A stretch of 64,000 nucleotides of DNA from Sphagnum compactum (lineage: Eukaryota > Bryophyta > Sphagnopsida > Sphagnales). The stretch covers positions 14,438,304-14,502,303 of the forward strand of contig OZ234496.1 of assembly GCA_965153455.1 (NCBI GenBank), in the 5' to 3' direction. Each line of letters opens with the position of its first letter. The stretch's first letter is position 1. Both the position numbers and the translations under genes were made by a program. This document shows positions 13,621-25,930 of this stretch, one piece after another. The notes under the pieces were generated by a model. It was not told where the DNA came from, did not search any database, and saw nothing but the letters and a program-made list of their open reading frames with translations.

Positions 13621-13715
13621 CACAAGGAGTAATGCAATACCCTCATTTTTACTATAAATTGTTATAAAAAGCAATGTTACAAATGCACATGTGTCCACAA
13701 AGTTTCAAAATGATA

Positions 13716-13998
13716 TCTTATATATTAATTCAGTAAGTCTGTCTGTGCGTCTGTCTGACACGACAATTCTGCTGCAATTCTATGGCAGAACCGGCCTCTG
13801 CATTTTCTATGGCAGAACTGGGTCGGGAAGGGTGGGGGCCAGCACGGGGGGGGGGGGGGATCAACGGGTTAAAGAATCGGAGTGGAAAATGCGAAGGACG
13901 GGGGGGGGGGTCGACGGGGTAAAGAACCGGAGTGGGCAATGGGAAGGACCAGGCAGGGGGGAGCTTGACGGGTGCATTATGCATCGGGTTCACACTAG
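13716..13998 (+). mobile_element. Small non-autonomous Helitron-like element
   Basis: The 5' end starts TCTTATATATTAATTCAG directly after an A, followed by a GTCTGTCTG-rich stretch. The 3' end is GGGTTCACACTAG followed by T. TC at the 5' end, CTRR at the 3' end, insertion between A and T and a palindrome close to the 3' end (TGCATTATGCA) are the Helitron hallmarks. The 283-bp body is GC-rich and holds a diverged internal duplication (about 13863-13910 and 13911-13960), each half with GGGTTAAAGAA/GGGGTAAAGAA, CGGAGTGG and GAAGGAC, separated by G runs. It encodes no RepHel protein and could only move in trans. Confidence 0.6.
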
Positions 13999-14640
13999 TC
14001 TTATATATTGAAAAATACATTATAAGATATTAAGCTTCAAATGGAGACCCTTTACTAACCTCTTCGTCATTATTTGAATGTGCTCACCAATAAAGTATTA
14101 TATTTCAAACTATTGAATGGGCGTGCTTGGGGTCCCATGTTGCATGCACCTCCTTAGCATAAACAACCTTGTTGATTATAATGAATGCATAAAGATCATC
14201 ATCCTTCTCCAAGATGGAAAAGGTTATGCTCCCTGACAATCCCACACCCTATGCTAAAATCCCAAATATCTTACAAAACATGGAGTCGACAAGCTTCATG
14301 AGGATTGGTTTGCATACTTCTAGCACACGACATGTTTCAATTTACATCTTTTCAAACTTTGCTACAACCTTTTTCTTAACACACTCCCTACCCTTTGGCT
14401 TCATTCCACTTCTAGCATTTGTAAGCATTGCCCAAGATGCAAACATTCATGGTAGCATAGTCCTAATCTTTCATGCCCTCTTCATGAGTGGAAGGGGAAC
14501 CAGATCTAACTGGTGCATGATTTAATAATAGTGGTATGTGTGACAAAGGTGTTTAAAATTTGTTTTTAGTTATTTAATTTTGGTTTGTTCTTTGATTTAC
14601 ACATGTTTTAGTTAATACTCATGGTTCAATTTCGTTAGTT
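13999..14640. other. Spacer with an unrecognised 103-codon frame
   Basis: The frame at 14214-14525 (+) is open for 103 codons with a hydrophobic middle but resembles no family I know. It lies between a Helitron-like element and a copia remnant, so it may be transposon-derived or chance. No splice or promoter context supports it. Confidence 0.35.
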
Positions 14641-15500
14641 TTCTGAGTTAACTAAGCATTTGAAGTTCAACAAGGTAGGAGATTATCAAAACTTGGAAAC
14701 ATCAACTTAGACTCATGCTCATGCGGGAAACTCATGGCGAATTGTTGATCCTACCATATAGAACCCCCTTGTTTTTGGAGAGCCAAAGGACATAGTTCAA
14801 GGATGAATCACTAGTTTAACAACCATAAGGTTGAATGTTCGTCTTGAAGTTTATGTTTGGATCGCAAATTGTACTGATCCTCATGTACCTTGGGTGAGAC
14901 TTTAGACATGATATCAATTTGTAAATAATGCAGTTTGCCTTATGCTTAAAAATAAATTAAGCAAATTGTGTCTGCATGAAGGAGGATCTGTTATTAAATA
15001 CTTCAGAAAAATCCAGGAGATTCAATTTAGGCTCCAAGGCATAAACCAACATGTCCCAGAGGTTGATGTAATTGAGTGGTGCTCAACATTTTACCTCCAA
15101 GTTATGAAGTAATATACAAAGCTTTTAGTGAGCAAGATGTTCTTCCCATCTTCGAAACCATTGTGATTTGTCTTATTCAAGAAGAAACACACATCAACAC
15201 ACAACGTGGGCTCAATGTTTTAGCCAAAGAAGATGCTTTAACGATGAAAATGTGAATTTTTTCTCCATATAAAAAGGCTCCATCCAATAATGGAAGGGGG
15301 GGTCAAGTAGCAGTCATGGGAATAATAATTATCGACCATTAGCATCTAGAGCACCACAACTTGGCAATCATAGTTATGTTGGTCCTTGCAATTGGCGTGG
15401 TGGTTGGGGACATCTCATGCGAAATTGTCATGACTTGGCGCAAGAGCTTGTGAAGCACACCAAGAATCATCAAACAACATGGTGGTCCACTACCTACATT
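14640..15500 (+). pseudogene. copia gag remnant with altered zinc knuckle
   Basis: Fragments in shifting frames read as copia gag: an N-terminal part near 14650, a YFRKIQEIQFRLQGI stretch at about 14995-15045, and a zinc knuckle at 15387-15428. The knuckle reads CNWRGGWGHLMRNC, where the CX2CX4HX4C pattern calls for Cys at the fourth residue; a T-to-C change (TGT to CGT) would explain the Arg. Several in-frame stops lie between the fragments. Confidence 0.7.
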
Positions 15501-15706
15501 TCATTCACATGCAGCTAGTGAAGAAGTTGCCAACAACACTAATAACTTTGAAGACATCTATGTTGTAGATGTGTTTGATATTGCTCTTACCTATCTAGAT
15601 TTTAAAAACTTAGACATTATTTAGTTCGTAGATTTTTGGTGCTTCTAAGAATGTTACAAGAAACAAGAATGTTTTTTCAAATTTAGAAGCCTAGTCAATT
15701 CTTGGT

Positions 15707-16720
15707 TTGGTCTCCACTGTCAGAGGCCACCAACTTGGAGTAGAAGGCAAAGGCTTGATGACCCTTTCAGAAATTAGTGAAATAAAGTTTAATGATGTTT
15801 ATTATGTGGCAGGGCTTACAATGAATCTCATTTCCATTGGATCATTGGCTGATCAAGGTTTTGTCATTGTTTTTTACAATGAAAAATGTTTAGTTTTTGT
15901 TGGGCCAAATCAAGTGGTTGTTTGTGGAGTTCGAGAATCAGAAATTAGCTTGTATCAGTATATCATGGATGGCCCACAATTTCCTATTTCTGTTGTGGAG
16001 TCTTCTTCTTTAACTAATTTATGGCATAAATGCCCCGAGCATTTCAATAACCATAATATTCAGTTTTTGGGCAAGCAACAACTTGGACATGGTGTACCTC
16101 TTTTGCTAGAAAGTAAGTCAATTTGTCTAAGCTATATGGACGGGAAATTATAATCATGTGAGCACATTGTTAAGATTGTTGAACGTTGTGCAACAAACCC
16201 GCTTACACCTGTCCATACAAATATTTGTGGCATGATTCATTTTGCTCCTCTTGGTGGTGCTCATTATTTCATCTCCTTCACAAATGATTTTAGCCATTTC
16301 ACATGGCTATACTTCTTGAAGCAAAAGTTTGAAACATTACAAACATTTAGAAATTTTTGTGTCAAAGTGGAACTTCAATTTATTCCGCTTAAGTTGTTGG
16401 TTCTATGTAGCAATCATGGGGGAGAATATGTCTTAGGAGATTTTTTCACCTTTTGCACTAAAGTAGGCATCGCCCATGAGCTGACTCAAGCTTACACCAA
16501 GTCACAATGGAGTCTTGGAACAAAAAAACCATACACTTCTTGAGAAGGCTCATTTGATGGTGGTTGATGCACAAACCCCTAGGTTTCTTTGGGCTGATGT
16601 GGTTAACACCGCAAATTATATTACAAATTGATCACCCACAAGAGCCAACAATGGGATGACCCTGTATCAAAAATTATTTAAGGTCCCACCCAAGTTAGAA
16701 CATTTGCAGGTTTGGGGTAG
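15707..16720 (+). pseudogene. copia protease/pre-integrase and integrase remnant
   Basis: 15707-16153 covers the end of the protease region and the GAG-pre-integrase zone (VYYVAGLTMNLISIGSLADQ, then a NLWHKCPEHF-type segment). 16232-16543 is the integrase core: GGAHYFISFTNDFSHFTW carries the first catalytic Asp, but the second, usually in SDNGGEY, reads SNHGGEY (Asn codon at 16412-16414). A one-base shift near 16510 moves the frame; the adjacent frame continues as typical integrase sequence (NGVLEQKNHTLLEKAHL) to about 16720, with a stop in it. Confidence 0.8.
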
Positions 16721-17359
16721 TTGTGTATGTGCATGAACTTGATGAGAAACGAACCAAGTTGGATTCAAAGAGCAAGTGATGCATTATGGTCAACTATTCT
16801 AATGAGTTTGAGGCAATTAGATGTTATCATCCACCTACCTACAAGATTCAAGTTTGATGAGCAAAAATTTTGGCATTCACCCATTGATTCAAGTTTCAAA
16901 CCTTTTGTTTCCTTAGAACAAATTTCAAATCACTATGTGGATATTGAGATCATTGACCCACCCACAACTGCTACATCATGTTGTTTGTCTAGTCTGACCA
17001 TGGAGCATGTTGAACGTCAAGAGGTGACTATAACTCAACAATTGTTGCGAGTGTATGTACGTTGTAAATGCATCAATCCAAATATAGTTAATAACTCAAA
17101 GCATCCATTGACACCTGGAAATGGTGAACAACCATCAACACCTTGAGATGGTTTACCTATTGCCACTAATGTTGCAACTCCTACTACTAATCTTGAAGAT
17201 GCACCATCACCAAGTCTTGATTCTATTGCTATTGATTTTGCAACACTTGTTACTACTAATTATCCAATTCTTGAACCTTTTGTTCATTGATCTGAACATG
17301 TTCACATTCGTACTCATCTGCAAGGATAACTCAATGTTGTTGAGACAGTTGAGGAGTTT

Positions 17360-18870
17360 GTAAATTTAACAGAAATTGATGATGAACCCCAAAGTTTTCA
17401 AGAGGTTGCCAAAAACCCCCATTGGATTAATGCAATGGAACAAAAGTATTGTTCTTTGCCACACAATGAGACATGGATCTTAGCGGATTTATCGCATGGT
17501 TGTCAATCGTTGTCAACCAAGTGGGTTTATTGTCTCAAGACCAGTAGTGCCAACACCCTTGTGAAGAATAAAGCGGTTACTTGTGGAAATGAATAGTGAC
17601 ATGGATTGGATTTTCAAGAAACATTTTGCTCTTATTGCGAAATGGAACACAATTTGTTGTCTTGTCTCACTAGTCATTCAACATGGTTGGGAGATTTTAC
17701 AAATGGATGTAAAATCAGCCTTCTTCAATGATCAAATTAAAGAAGATGTCTATGTTAAGCAGCTTTGTGGTTTTATTGTTCCGAGTCTTGAACATAAGGT
17801 ATGTAAATTAAAGAGAACACTATATGGGTTGTGTCAATCCCCTCGGGCTTGGCATGAGAGAATAAATGTTTTTCTTCAAAAAACCGGTATAGTTTCTTAC
17901 TTAGTCGATTCTAGTTTATACATCTTTCAAAAATATGGTCTAATACTTGCAGTTGCCATTTATGTAGATGACCTTATCCTCATTGGCAATCACAATGCCA
18001 AGTTAAAGTGGGTTCATGATGAACTGTGTTCTCAATTTGATATGTCTTTACTATGATCGTTTGCATTATATTTGGGTGTAGAATTTTTCTACACCACCAC
18101 TGGTGTGTTTCTCTCCCATCATTGGTACATTCTAAAATGTTGTTCGATTTCAATCTTGACGATTGCATCTTCAGTCTAGTTCCAATAGAATCGGGCTTGT
18201 TACTCAAAACTGACATGTTGGTTCCTTTTGTTGCTCAAACATATTATTGTTGTGTTGTTGGGAAACTCTTTCATGTAACCCATACCTGATGTGACATTGT
18301 GTTTGCAATTGGCATGTGCACTCATTTTATGACCAATCCCAAGTTCTTCACCTTAAGGCTGCACTCACAGTTTTTCGGTATCTCAAGCATACTACAAATC
18401 TTTGTTTGCTCTATCATCGGGAGGAGAATGTTGTGCCACATGGTTATTCCAATAGTGATTATTAGGGAGATTTGGATGAAAGAAAATCCACCTTTGGATT
18501 ATGTCTTCTCCTTCGGAATTGCACTTACTTCTTGGAAAAGTAAGCTTCAACATGAAGTTGTTCAATCGAGTGTTGAAGTAGAATATTGTGCCATGAATGA
18601 AGTAGCAAGAAAGGCTAATTAGTACAAAAACATTCAAAGGGAGATAGGTTTTCAATGCAAGAAACCGCTAACAATCTTCTGTGATAATTAAAATAGTATT
18701 AAAATAACCAAGAATCATGTTTTTCATGCAAAAATAGAACATTTGGAAGGCAATTGTCATTACATTAGGGACTAGGTCAAGAAAAATAAAGTGAACTTGA
18801 CATTTGTGAGGTCGAAAAAACATAATGCTGACATGTTGACAAAGCCTCTAAGTAGAATAATTTTTGAAAA
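17360..18870 (+). pseudogene. copia reverse transcriptase/RNase H remnant
   Basis: The RVT_2 palm is clearest at 17583-18056, with LQMDVKSAFFN, KLKRTLYGLCQSPRAWHERI and the catalytic AIYVDDLILIG motif. RNase H follows in another frame: SGIALTSWKSK-like sequence and SVEVEYCAMNEVA near 18500-18620, then an ADMLTKPL-like tail near 18830. Frames change at least twice and stops interrupt the segments. Confidence 0.85.
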
Positions 18871-18973
18871 AAACAAAACATGACTTGGCCTCCACAAGAG
18901 GGCTGACTTTGAAGAATAACTTCATTATTTTAACAAAGTGTGCGACATGCTATAATCAAAAGAGGCATCACTG

Positions 18974-18998
18974 AGGGGGGGGGGGGGGGGGGGGAGCA
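18974..18998 (+). other. Polypurine tract of the copia element
   Basis: A run of about 20 G residues ending GAGCA lies immediately before the TG that opens the 3' LTR, where the plus-strand primer of reverse transcription sits. An almost pure G tract is unusual; polymerase slippage or assembly error could have lengthened it. Confidence 0.5.
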
Positions 18999-19447
18999 TG
19001 TTCAAGTTCATGGCATTGCCATGAGCAATCTTATAAGTTAGCAAGTTATAGAAGTGGGGTGTGCAAGGGAGTGTAGGAAGTTCCATATGATTCCCACCTG
19101 ATTACATAGATGTTTACGGTGTATGAGATCAACAGTGATGATTAAGGACCGATCCAGATTGATCAGGTTGTTAAATTAGTAAGTTGGTAAGTAGTTGGTT
19201 ACTAAATTAGTGAGTTTGTTCTTCTCTATTTTACCCTCAGGTTGTTAAATGAGTAAGTTGATAAGTAGTTGGTTACTAAATTAGTGAGTTTGTTCTTCTC
19301 TATTTTACCCTCAGGTTGTTAAATGAGTAAGTTGATAAGTAGTTGGTTACTAAATTAGTGAGTTTGTTCTTCTCTATTTTACCCTCTGTGTAATGATTTG
19401 GATCCACCTGTGTGGTCCATTCTTAATTAAAACTCTGAGTTTCTACA
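18999..19447 (+). repeat. 3' LTR of the copia element
   Basis: It begins TGTTCAAGTTCATGG directly after the polypurine tract. The end is placed at the CA at 19446-19447, giving ~449 bp. The right boundary is inferred because the partner LTR is absent. Confidence 0.5.
19164..19385. repeat. Three 74-bp tandem repeats inside the LTR
   Basis: Units start at 19164, 19238 and 19312, each CAGGTTGTTAAAT-AGTAAGTTG followed by a constant GTAGTTGGTTACTAAATTAG block and ending in TCTATTTTACCCT. Units 2 and 3 are almost identical and unit 1 differs at two positions, so the expansion is recent compared with the decay of the element. Confidence 0.9.
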
Positions 19448-21835
19448 AAAATGTGCTTTGCCTCCTCTTGTTATGACAAACCAAAATAATAATAATGAGA
19501 CAATGATGATGAGCCAACGTTCAATATTGTCATCATTTGCCCCCAAAAGAAGTAAGAAACTTCATATCAAATTTCAAGAGGAAAACATCTCCACATCATT
19601 GATAAATATGGAAACAACAGTGTTCGTCATGGGTTTAGGTTGAAGGTGTAGGTAAGAGGGTGTGTAGGGTGGGTATCAAAATGAAAGGTTTTTAATAAGA
19701 AAACTCCATGTTTGGGTGGGTAGGGGGTAGCAAAAGGGAGGTAAGAAAAAAAAATGGTATCCTAGGTGGAATGGGGGCCTAGAATTGCGGTTCATCCACT
19801 AGATGGCCTCCAAAACAAGGAAACAAGGTTGGTGCATTCCTGGATGTTGGGTCACTCAACTTTGATATTTGTTAGTAATGAAGAGTTGTTGCGAATAACA
19901 TTAAACACCCCCATAGAACTTTTGGTGGGTGTCATAAGGTCATACAAGTTGTCACCTTAACAATGGAAGTGCAAAATGCTGATATTTTTTCTACACTCCA
20001 ATACCCAAAATCATTTCATAGCAAGAAGTGCAAAATGTTTAAAAATACAACATTTTGGAAATGCTAAACAATGTCAGAAATCAAGGGCCAAAAACATTGC
20101 AATTATTATGTAAGCACTATGAAAATCAACATTACAAGATATTCATAATGGGTCCAAGCAAAATAAAAGGAGCCAAGGATGACACATTCATGTGTTGGTC
20201 TATTATCCTAACTTTTGCATTTTTTATATTCATTTTATAAATGTGTGCTAAATATATATTTTTCATTACACCTTGATTATATATAATGTATATTATCCAT
20301 GCTCTTTGTCACATAAAAATGTTTTTTTTTTGTTAATGACACATATTCAAAATTAAAAAATTTCAAGGTAAAAAACATGATTGAACCAAAAGTGTCAAAA
20401 TGAGTTAAAAATATATTTTAATTTTTTTTCAATTCATGCAATTAATTTAATCATCAATATTGAGATCCTTTTTAAATTTGAAAAAGAATGATGCACATTT
20501 GATATGAAAAACAGATGTTTGAAAAATAAAAATTGTTCACAAATAGCTTTTGAGTGTTTAAACATGTAAAAAGACACTTGAAACATCATCAATTTGTATA
20601 AAAAGTTTATTATTAAAAATTTACAAATAATGAAGCATATTCTCCCCAAAAAATTAACAATCCAAATTATTATGCTTCCCTTGTGCTTTTTCAAAAATTC
20701 AAAAAGATAATTTTAAACATTGTCCACACCCCTTGTGGTGCCTTTTATTGTGTTTGCAACCCAAATTTTAATTTTGAGGTTTTTATGTACCATGGTACCA
20801 ATGTAAGTGCAAGTTCACCCAAGGCAAAAAGAAAAAATGAAGCCCATAAATGAATCTGTCTACCACACATTTGGTCTAAACTAATTAAGTAGGTAATTAT
20901 AATTTGAAATTATATTGGGCATCTTTTGTAGACACTTAAATAGGAGCCATGTCATTCTTATGATATTGTTCTAATTTTTATGCCAAATTCTACCATAAGA
21001 TTTTGAGAGGTTAAAATTTTAATTATATGAAAAAAAAACTTGTCAAATGGTTTTAGAATGGCTCAAGTATATAGAAAATAATTGTCTTCAAACATACAAA
21101 AAACTTGATTCCCAAATCGATGACAGAAAATTAGTGTCCGAAAACCTTGAAACCTCCCAAGGACCTTGTAAGAAAAGCTTCAACCTCTAACCTTGACAGA
21201 AAGAAAGGGGAGACATTGGTTTTCCAACTAAACGTAGTGGGGCGGTTAATTAACGTGTGACGTTATGACCTCCATTTTAAAAGTGGTGACAACATGGTAT
21301 GTCATAGGTATAAAATATTTGTATTGATGAGTTGGGTAGGTATTACAAAACAAAGGTTTAAGTAAAGGTGATGTTATGCACCATGGAAATGAGATTGCAA
21401 GTGAACTCAAGCTTACAAGTCAATCATAGGCACTTGTAGCAAAAACAAAAGTCATGTTGAAGATATAAAATATGCATGAATTTGATTGAATGCATTGCTT
21501 CGCACTACTTGAATAATACTTGGATTTTGATCATGTGTGTAGTTATAGGATGTAGCTTTCAATTTTCTAAATTTTAGATGTTTTAGATTTGTTTAGGGTT
21601 TTAGACATCTAAAATTTGCAACAATACATAGGTCTCATATATATATATCTTTGCAATTGTTTTAGAAAATTTTCAGAATCATACAATCTCCCTGAGAACC
21701 ACCGGTTATTTGTTGCAATTTCTAGTAATTGCCTGACGCTGGTATTCACTATTTTACTATTTACCCTGCCCCCAATTCACAATCATTTGAACTCATTTAT
21801 CCTTACCCGGACCCAGACTGAAAAATCAATATAAG
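19448..21835. other. AT-rich intergenic DNA
   Basis: Nothing codes here that I can support. The short frames at 19458-19643, 19766-19960 and 20055-20240 (+) and 20434-20694 (-) have no recognisable domain. Confidence 0.5.
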
Positions 21836-22458
21836 GTTTTGACCAGTGTTGGGCGGATACCACACTGGAACCCTGGATTGGTACTAAACCTGGTATCAAA
21901 AAACCAACCTAGCCTAGCAGGGACTATGTGATATTGATACCCTATGTGGTCAACATTGGTTATCAAGTTTCAGTGTCAAAGTAATACACGTGGTTATCAA
22001 TTTACTCAATTACATTCGGTAATACTCGATGGTTATGCAAATGCATGCCTTGTGAATATATAGGGTTTTAGGATTGATAACCTACCTGGATGAAATTCCA
22101 ACCATCTGGGTAGGTTATTAAGGTTTGAAAATTCAATACCAAGCTGCCCACAAGGGTTTTGTTGGTTCACAGGAATGATATGTATCAGGCGGGTAGGTTG
22201 TCTTTAGGCTTTCAAAAAAACTCAATAATGAGGTGTTGTCTCAATAACTAGCCAACACTGGTTGGTATATATACTTGCCACATACCAGCCAAAAAACAGC
22301 CTTGGACACTAACACGAGGACCAGACTGATATGAAAGCTTTTTAAAAAAAATCCAATACTGGCAGTACTAGCCTGGTATGAAAATAATTTACCAGATTCA
22401 ATACCAGTACCAGCGGGTATGTTCAAAAATTTGATGCCTGCCCAACACTGCTTTTGAC
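21836..22458. mobile_element. 607-bp non-autonomous hAT element with target duplication
   Basis: The element occupies 21844-22450. Its ends are CAGTGTTGGGC and GCCCAACACTG, an 11-bp perfect inverted repeat that stays similar further in (CAGTGTTGGGCGG against CAGTGTTGGGCAG). The flanking 8-mers GTTTTGAC (21836-21843) and CTTTTGAC (22451-22458) match at 7 of 8 positions, as expected for a hAT target duplication. The interior has many CTGGTAT/ATACCAG words in both orientations and no transposase. The TIR is shared with the long element at 51282-56352, a likely trans source. Confidence 0.85.
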
Positions 22459-25086
22459 CTGGACTCAAGATAAATAACAAGGGGTGTGTTGCCACTGTGG
22501 CCCTTGCCATTTATTTACATTAAAAAGTATCTTATGAAGGCAAAAGAAGAATTATGGAAACTCAAATATTTCACCATGCATAAATATACCTAATCTTCAA
22601 AAAATCCTCTTAAAAAACAAACCAAAATCCTTCAAGATATTCTAACTTTATAACTAATCTAAAGTTTCAACACAAGCCAAAGTATCAGATCTTTCAAAAA
22701 TCCTCATATAAAAAATAGATCTATTATTACCTAGGGGCCAAAATCTCTTAAGCTACTATAATGAATCTAAACACAATATCCTTGCCTTGGTTGGCAAGGC
22801 CAATAAAAAAAAATCTATCAAATAACTACATAACACTGGTGAAAATGTTACATCCTTTGCAACAGTGCAATGTACATTCTTTCTTTGGTCTCCATGCATT
22901 AATTAGCGAACAAATATTTTGTTCCATGAATTGCAGTTTGTAGCAATCACAACTGACTTAATTTTGGTGGGGGAGATAGCCAGGATTGTGGTGCTATTGG
23001 GGTTTACCATAATTTCCCCCTGGGTCGGTCACACACTCAAGTTTCTCCCCCCACATACTCGAGATTGCTTGTCATTGCAAGATCACACTTGAGTTTCTCC
23101 CACATACCTACTCCAGATTGCTTGTCATTGCAAGATCACACTCAAGTTTCTCCCACGAACACGACACTGCTTGTCATTGCAACCTCTGGTGGGAATCTGA
23201 GACCTAGGGAATGTCCGATGAGAGCCGACATTATTGTTCTGAGAGATAGACCAATATGTTGCCAAGGGAAACTTGTTTCATGAACTTTCCAGCAATAATA
23301 TGGGATCGGTGGGTGGGATCCGTAGTCTTTGCTACTCACCACCATGATCTTGATGAAGGCCATTTCTCAGGTGAAGCTAGCTAGTTGCAAACACTTAATC
23401 ATGTGGTCTGATTTTTGGGGTTTAATTATTTTCTTTATTCAATTTCTGGTGGCAATGTTTTGCTAAAAATATCAACCTTGAAAAGTCAAAAATTGCCCTT
23501 TTTTTTGGCAAGAAGTTTGTCGAGTTTTTGAGAAAATTTGGTCACATTTCAACACAGTTTTTAGTTTTGGGACAGTTTTTGGCCAGTTTGCTACACATAT
23601 TCTCTAAACCCTAGGATGAAAATGGTAAGAAGAAATTTTAAGAAATAAAATTTGCATGCAGCCAATGAGAAGGCTCAACATGCACTCAAGATGGCCCAGG
23701 TTTTTTTTTCCTTTGGGTTTGGGGAAGTGCGGGATTTTGCTGTTTATTTTCCTGTTCCCAATGTGTTCCCATCAAGTTCCCCAAGATGTTCCCAGTAGCA
23801 CCACACTCTTATCCCATATGCTTCCGCCAAAGTTGAACTTTCATATATATATCTGAAGACCAGTCATAGGTAAGCACCTATGTGCTTCTATTTTTGGGAG
23901 TGTCCAATGTTTCAAAAAAATTGGTGATGGGCCAATCAAAGTGGCTCCTTCAGGGAGATTTACAAAAATAAAATAAAATAGGGTTGCTGCCCCCAACAAA
24001 CTAATAGAAGCATAAAATACACTCCCATACTCAAAAGAGATGCTAATGATAATACATCAAAAAGCAGAAAGAAGAAACACTCTTCAAAATGCATTCAGCA
24101 ACAAAATATGGAATTTATAACTTTTTGAGAAATTTTACAGAATGGAATGTGACCTGCCAGTTAGCTACTTGCTACCTTCCAATTTTAGAAAATTCTGAGC
24201 TCCAGTGTTGAGACAGAAGTTGGGTGGCCCTAAAGTCCTAACCCTGTCCCACAAAAATTGACTCATTTCGTTGTAGGGGAGGTGCCAGTACAATTGCATT
24301 CTCCTGAGGGAGGGGCACCCAAGGGTGTTCCCAAATCTTAGGAGTACTGGAACCTCCCATTATGTAAACAACTGGCTTTTGATTTCTTCCTTTCTCTCCC
24401 CTTTCATAAAAAAGAAATATTTCCATGGGAACATATAAAATTGGGGGAACTCCTCTGGCATAATGCCTTAGGGTTCTTCTATTGGGGGAGATCCCTCGAA
24501 ATCCAAAACAATAAACTCTGATGGTCGAAACCATTACACAAAAGACAAAAGGGAAGGCCAAAGAAAGGCAAAAGACGCGCAACCCACAAGAACCAAAGAA
24601 GGGAGAGAGTTAGTCCCTCTAGTGGTAGGAAGTTATCTCACCCATAGCCTTTCTAATGTCGCCTACATGCAAATTGTGAAATTTAATAATAATAGGAGGT
24701 TTAAAACAAACATCTTTCGTCAATGTAATCTTCCTCTCTATAGCAAAAGCTATAGCACGCTAAAAAGCAATATTAACATGTTGCCTGAAAAACTGATTGC
24801 AAAAAGAAAGGATAAAAGATTTCTCAATCATCTAATGTGAAGAAGACAAGCCATTCCCTAATGAAATGATCCATATCATGTTTGCATGTGCCGTGCACCT
24901 TTGTGATCATCGAAATAAAATAGTGCCTTTCACGAAGTCCTTTATATTTGTGGATCTTAGCAATGGTGCTAAGTTCTGTAGTTGCACATGTTGGTCGACT
25001 AATGACACTCGTAATCACTATCTCTCGTGTTGAGTCCGTAACTACCACATTGACAACAAAAACCTAATCCTCACAAGTCATGCAAA
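22459..25086. other. Intergenic DNA without a supportable gene
   Basis: Contents are the 53-bp repeats at 23034-23190 and scattered short frames, the longest being 24238-24582 (-, 114 codons), which has no recognisable domain. Confidence 0.45.
23034..23190. repeat. Three ~53-bp tandem repeats
   Basis: Units starting near 23034, 23086 and 23139 share CAC-AAGTTTCTCCC (second unit CACTTGAGTTTCTCCC) and a TGCTTGTCATTGCAA block. They diverge mainly around the ACATA-CTC word. No gene context. Confidence 0.75.
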
Positions 25087-25366
25087 GGTACACATAAAAA
25101 TAAAAAAGGAGTTGTTTACATTGGCATAGTTCCCATCATTTTTCCAACAAAAGAGAGGTACACATAAAAATAAAAAAGGAGTTGTTTACATTGGCATAGT
25201 TCCCATCATTTTTCCAACAAAAGAGAGGTACACATAAAAATAAAAAAGGAGTTGTTTACATTGGCATGGTTCACATCATTTTTCCAACAAGAGAGAGGTA
25301 CACATAAAAATAAAAAAGGAGTTGTTTACATTGGCATAGTTCACATCATTTTTCCAACAATAGATA
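25087..25366. repeat. Four 70-bp tandem repeats
   Basis: Units begin at 25087, 25157, 25227 and 25297 with GGTACACATAAAAATAAAAA and carry GGAGTTGTTTACATTGGCAT. They are almost identical, differing by single bases, which indicates recent expansion. The repeat is too long and spacer-free to be CRISPR. Confidence 0.95.
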
Positions 25367-25922
25367 GATAGCCTTCTTGCTCAAATCAAATCAAGTTAGA
25401 GCTGTAATGTTAGTGAAAGGGCCGACCAAAAAATACCCACAATTCATTAGAGTTTTCCTTAAACTGGGGCCTTGTTTGGCCCCCACTTTGGCCTCTTGTT
25501 TGGCTCCTCATCCCTTCCTACTTCTCATGCACAAAGTCCTCCCAAAACAAAAAAACCCCAAAAGGGAAAACCCAACGTGAGACCATGGTCTTCTGCAATG
25601 AAGCACTAAAAATAAATGGAAAAAAAAAAGGGAAAACCCAACATGGGATTGTGGTCTTTTGCAATGAAGCACCAAAAACGAAACAAAAGAAGGGTAAATA
25701 GGAGGGAGGGGTGGGGTGAGTTGCACACCACAACCTCCTTGTCTGGTCATGGTCATCGGAAGGGAGGAAACTAGTTGTATTCTTGATTTCTGTTCAAGGA
25801 GTTTCAAGTTCATCTTCTTCATTGCTCCATTTTTATGTCACATTATTAATCCTCAAGTGCATGTTTCTATTGACAACCAGAACTTGTGCTTGTAATCATG
25901 CTAATTGTAATCTCATCTTATA
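25367..25922. other. Spacer with a ~66-bp duplication
   Basis: A pair of similar segments (about 25558-25618 and 25628-25680) share AAAGGGAAAACCCAAC and TGCAATGAAGCAC words. The frames reading through it (25508-25822, -) owe their length to the duplication. No gene is supported. Confidence 0.5.
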
Positions 25923-25930
25923 GCAAGCTT

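Larger units (their letters stand above)
14640..19447 (+). mobile_element. Decayed Ty1/copia LTR retrotransposon, 5' LTR missing
   Basis: Domains follow the copia order on the plus strand: gag with zinc knuckle, protease/GAG-pre-integrase region, integrase core, reverse transcriptase, RNase H, then polypurine tract and 3' LTR. Integrase before reverse transcriptase separates copia from gypsy. No match to the 3' LTR could be found upstream of gag, so the left end is truncated or rearranged and no target duplication can be assigned. Stops and frameshifts throughout show it is inactive. Confidence 0.85.

Noticed and set aside
13690-14020. Overlapping ~100-codon frames on both strands as genes
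   Set aside because: They lie inside the Helitron-like element and exist because of its G-rich, repeated composition.
25087-25366. Regular repeats as a possible CRISPR array
   Set aside because: Units are 70 bp, head-to-tail with no unique spacers, in a plant nuclear context. The same applies to the 75-bp, 74-bp and 55-bp arrays.
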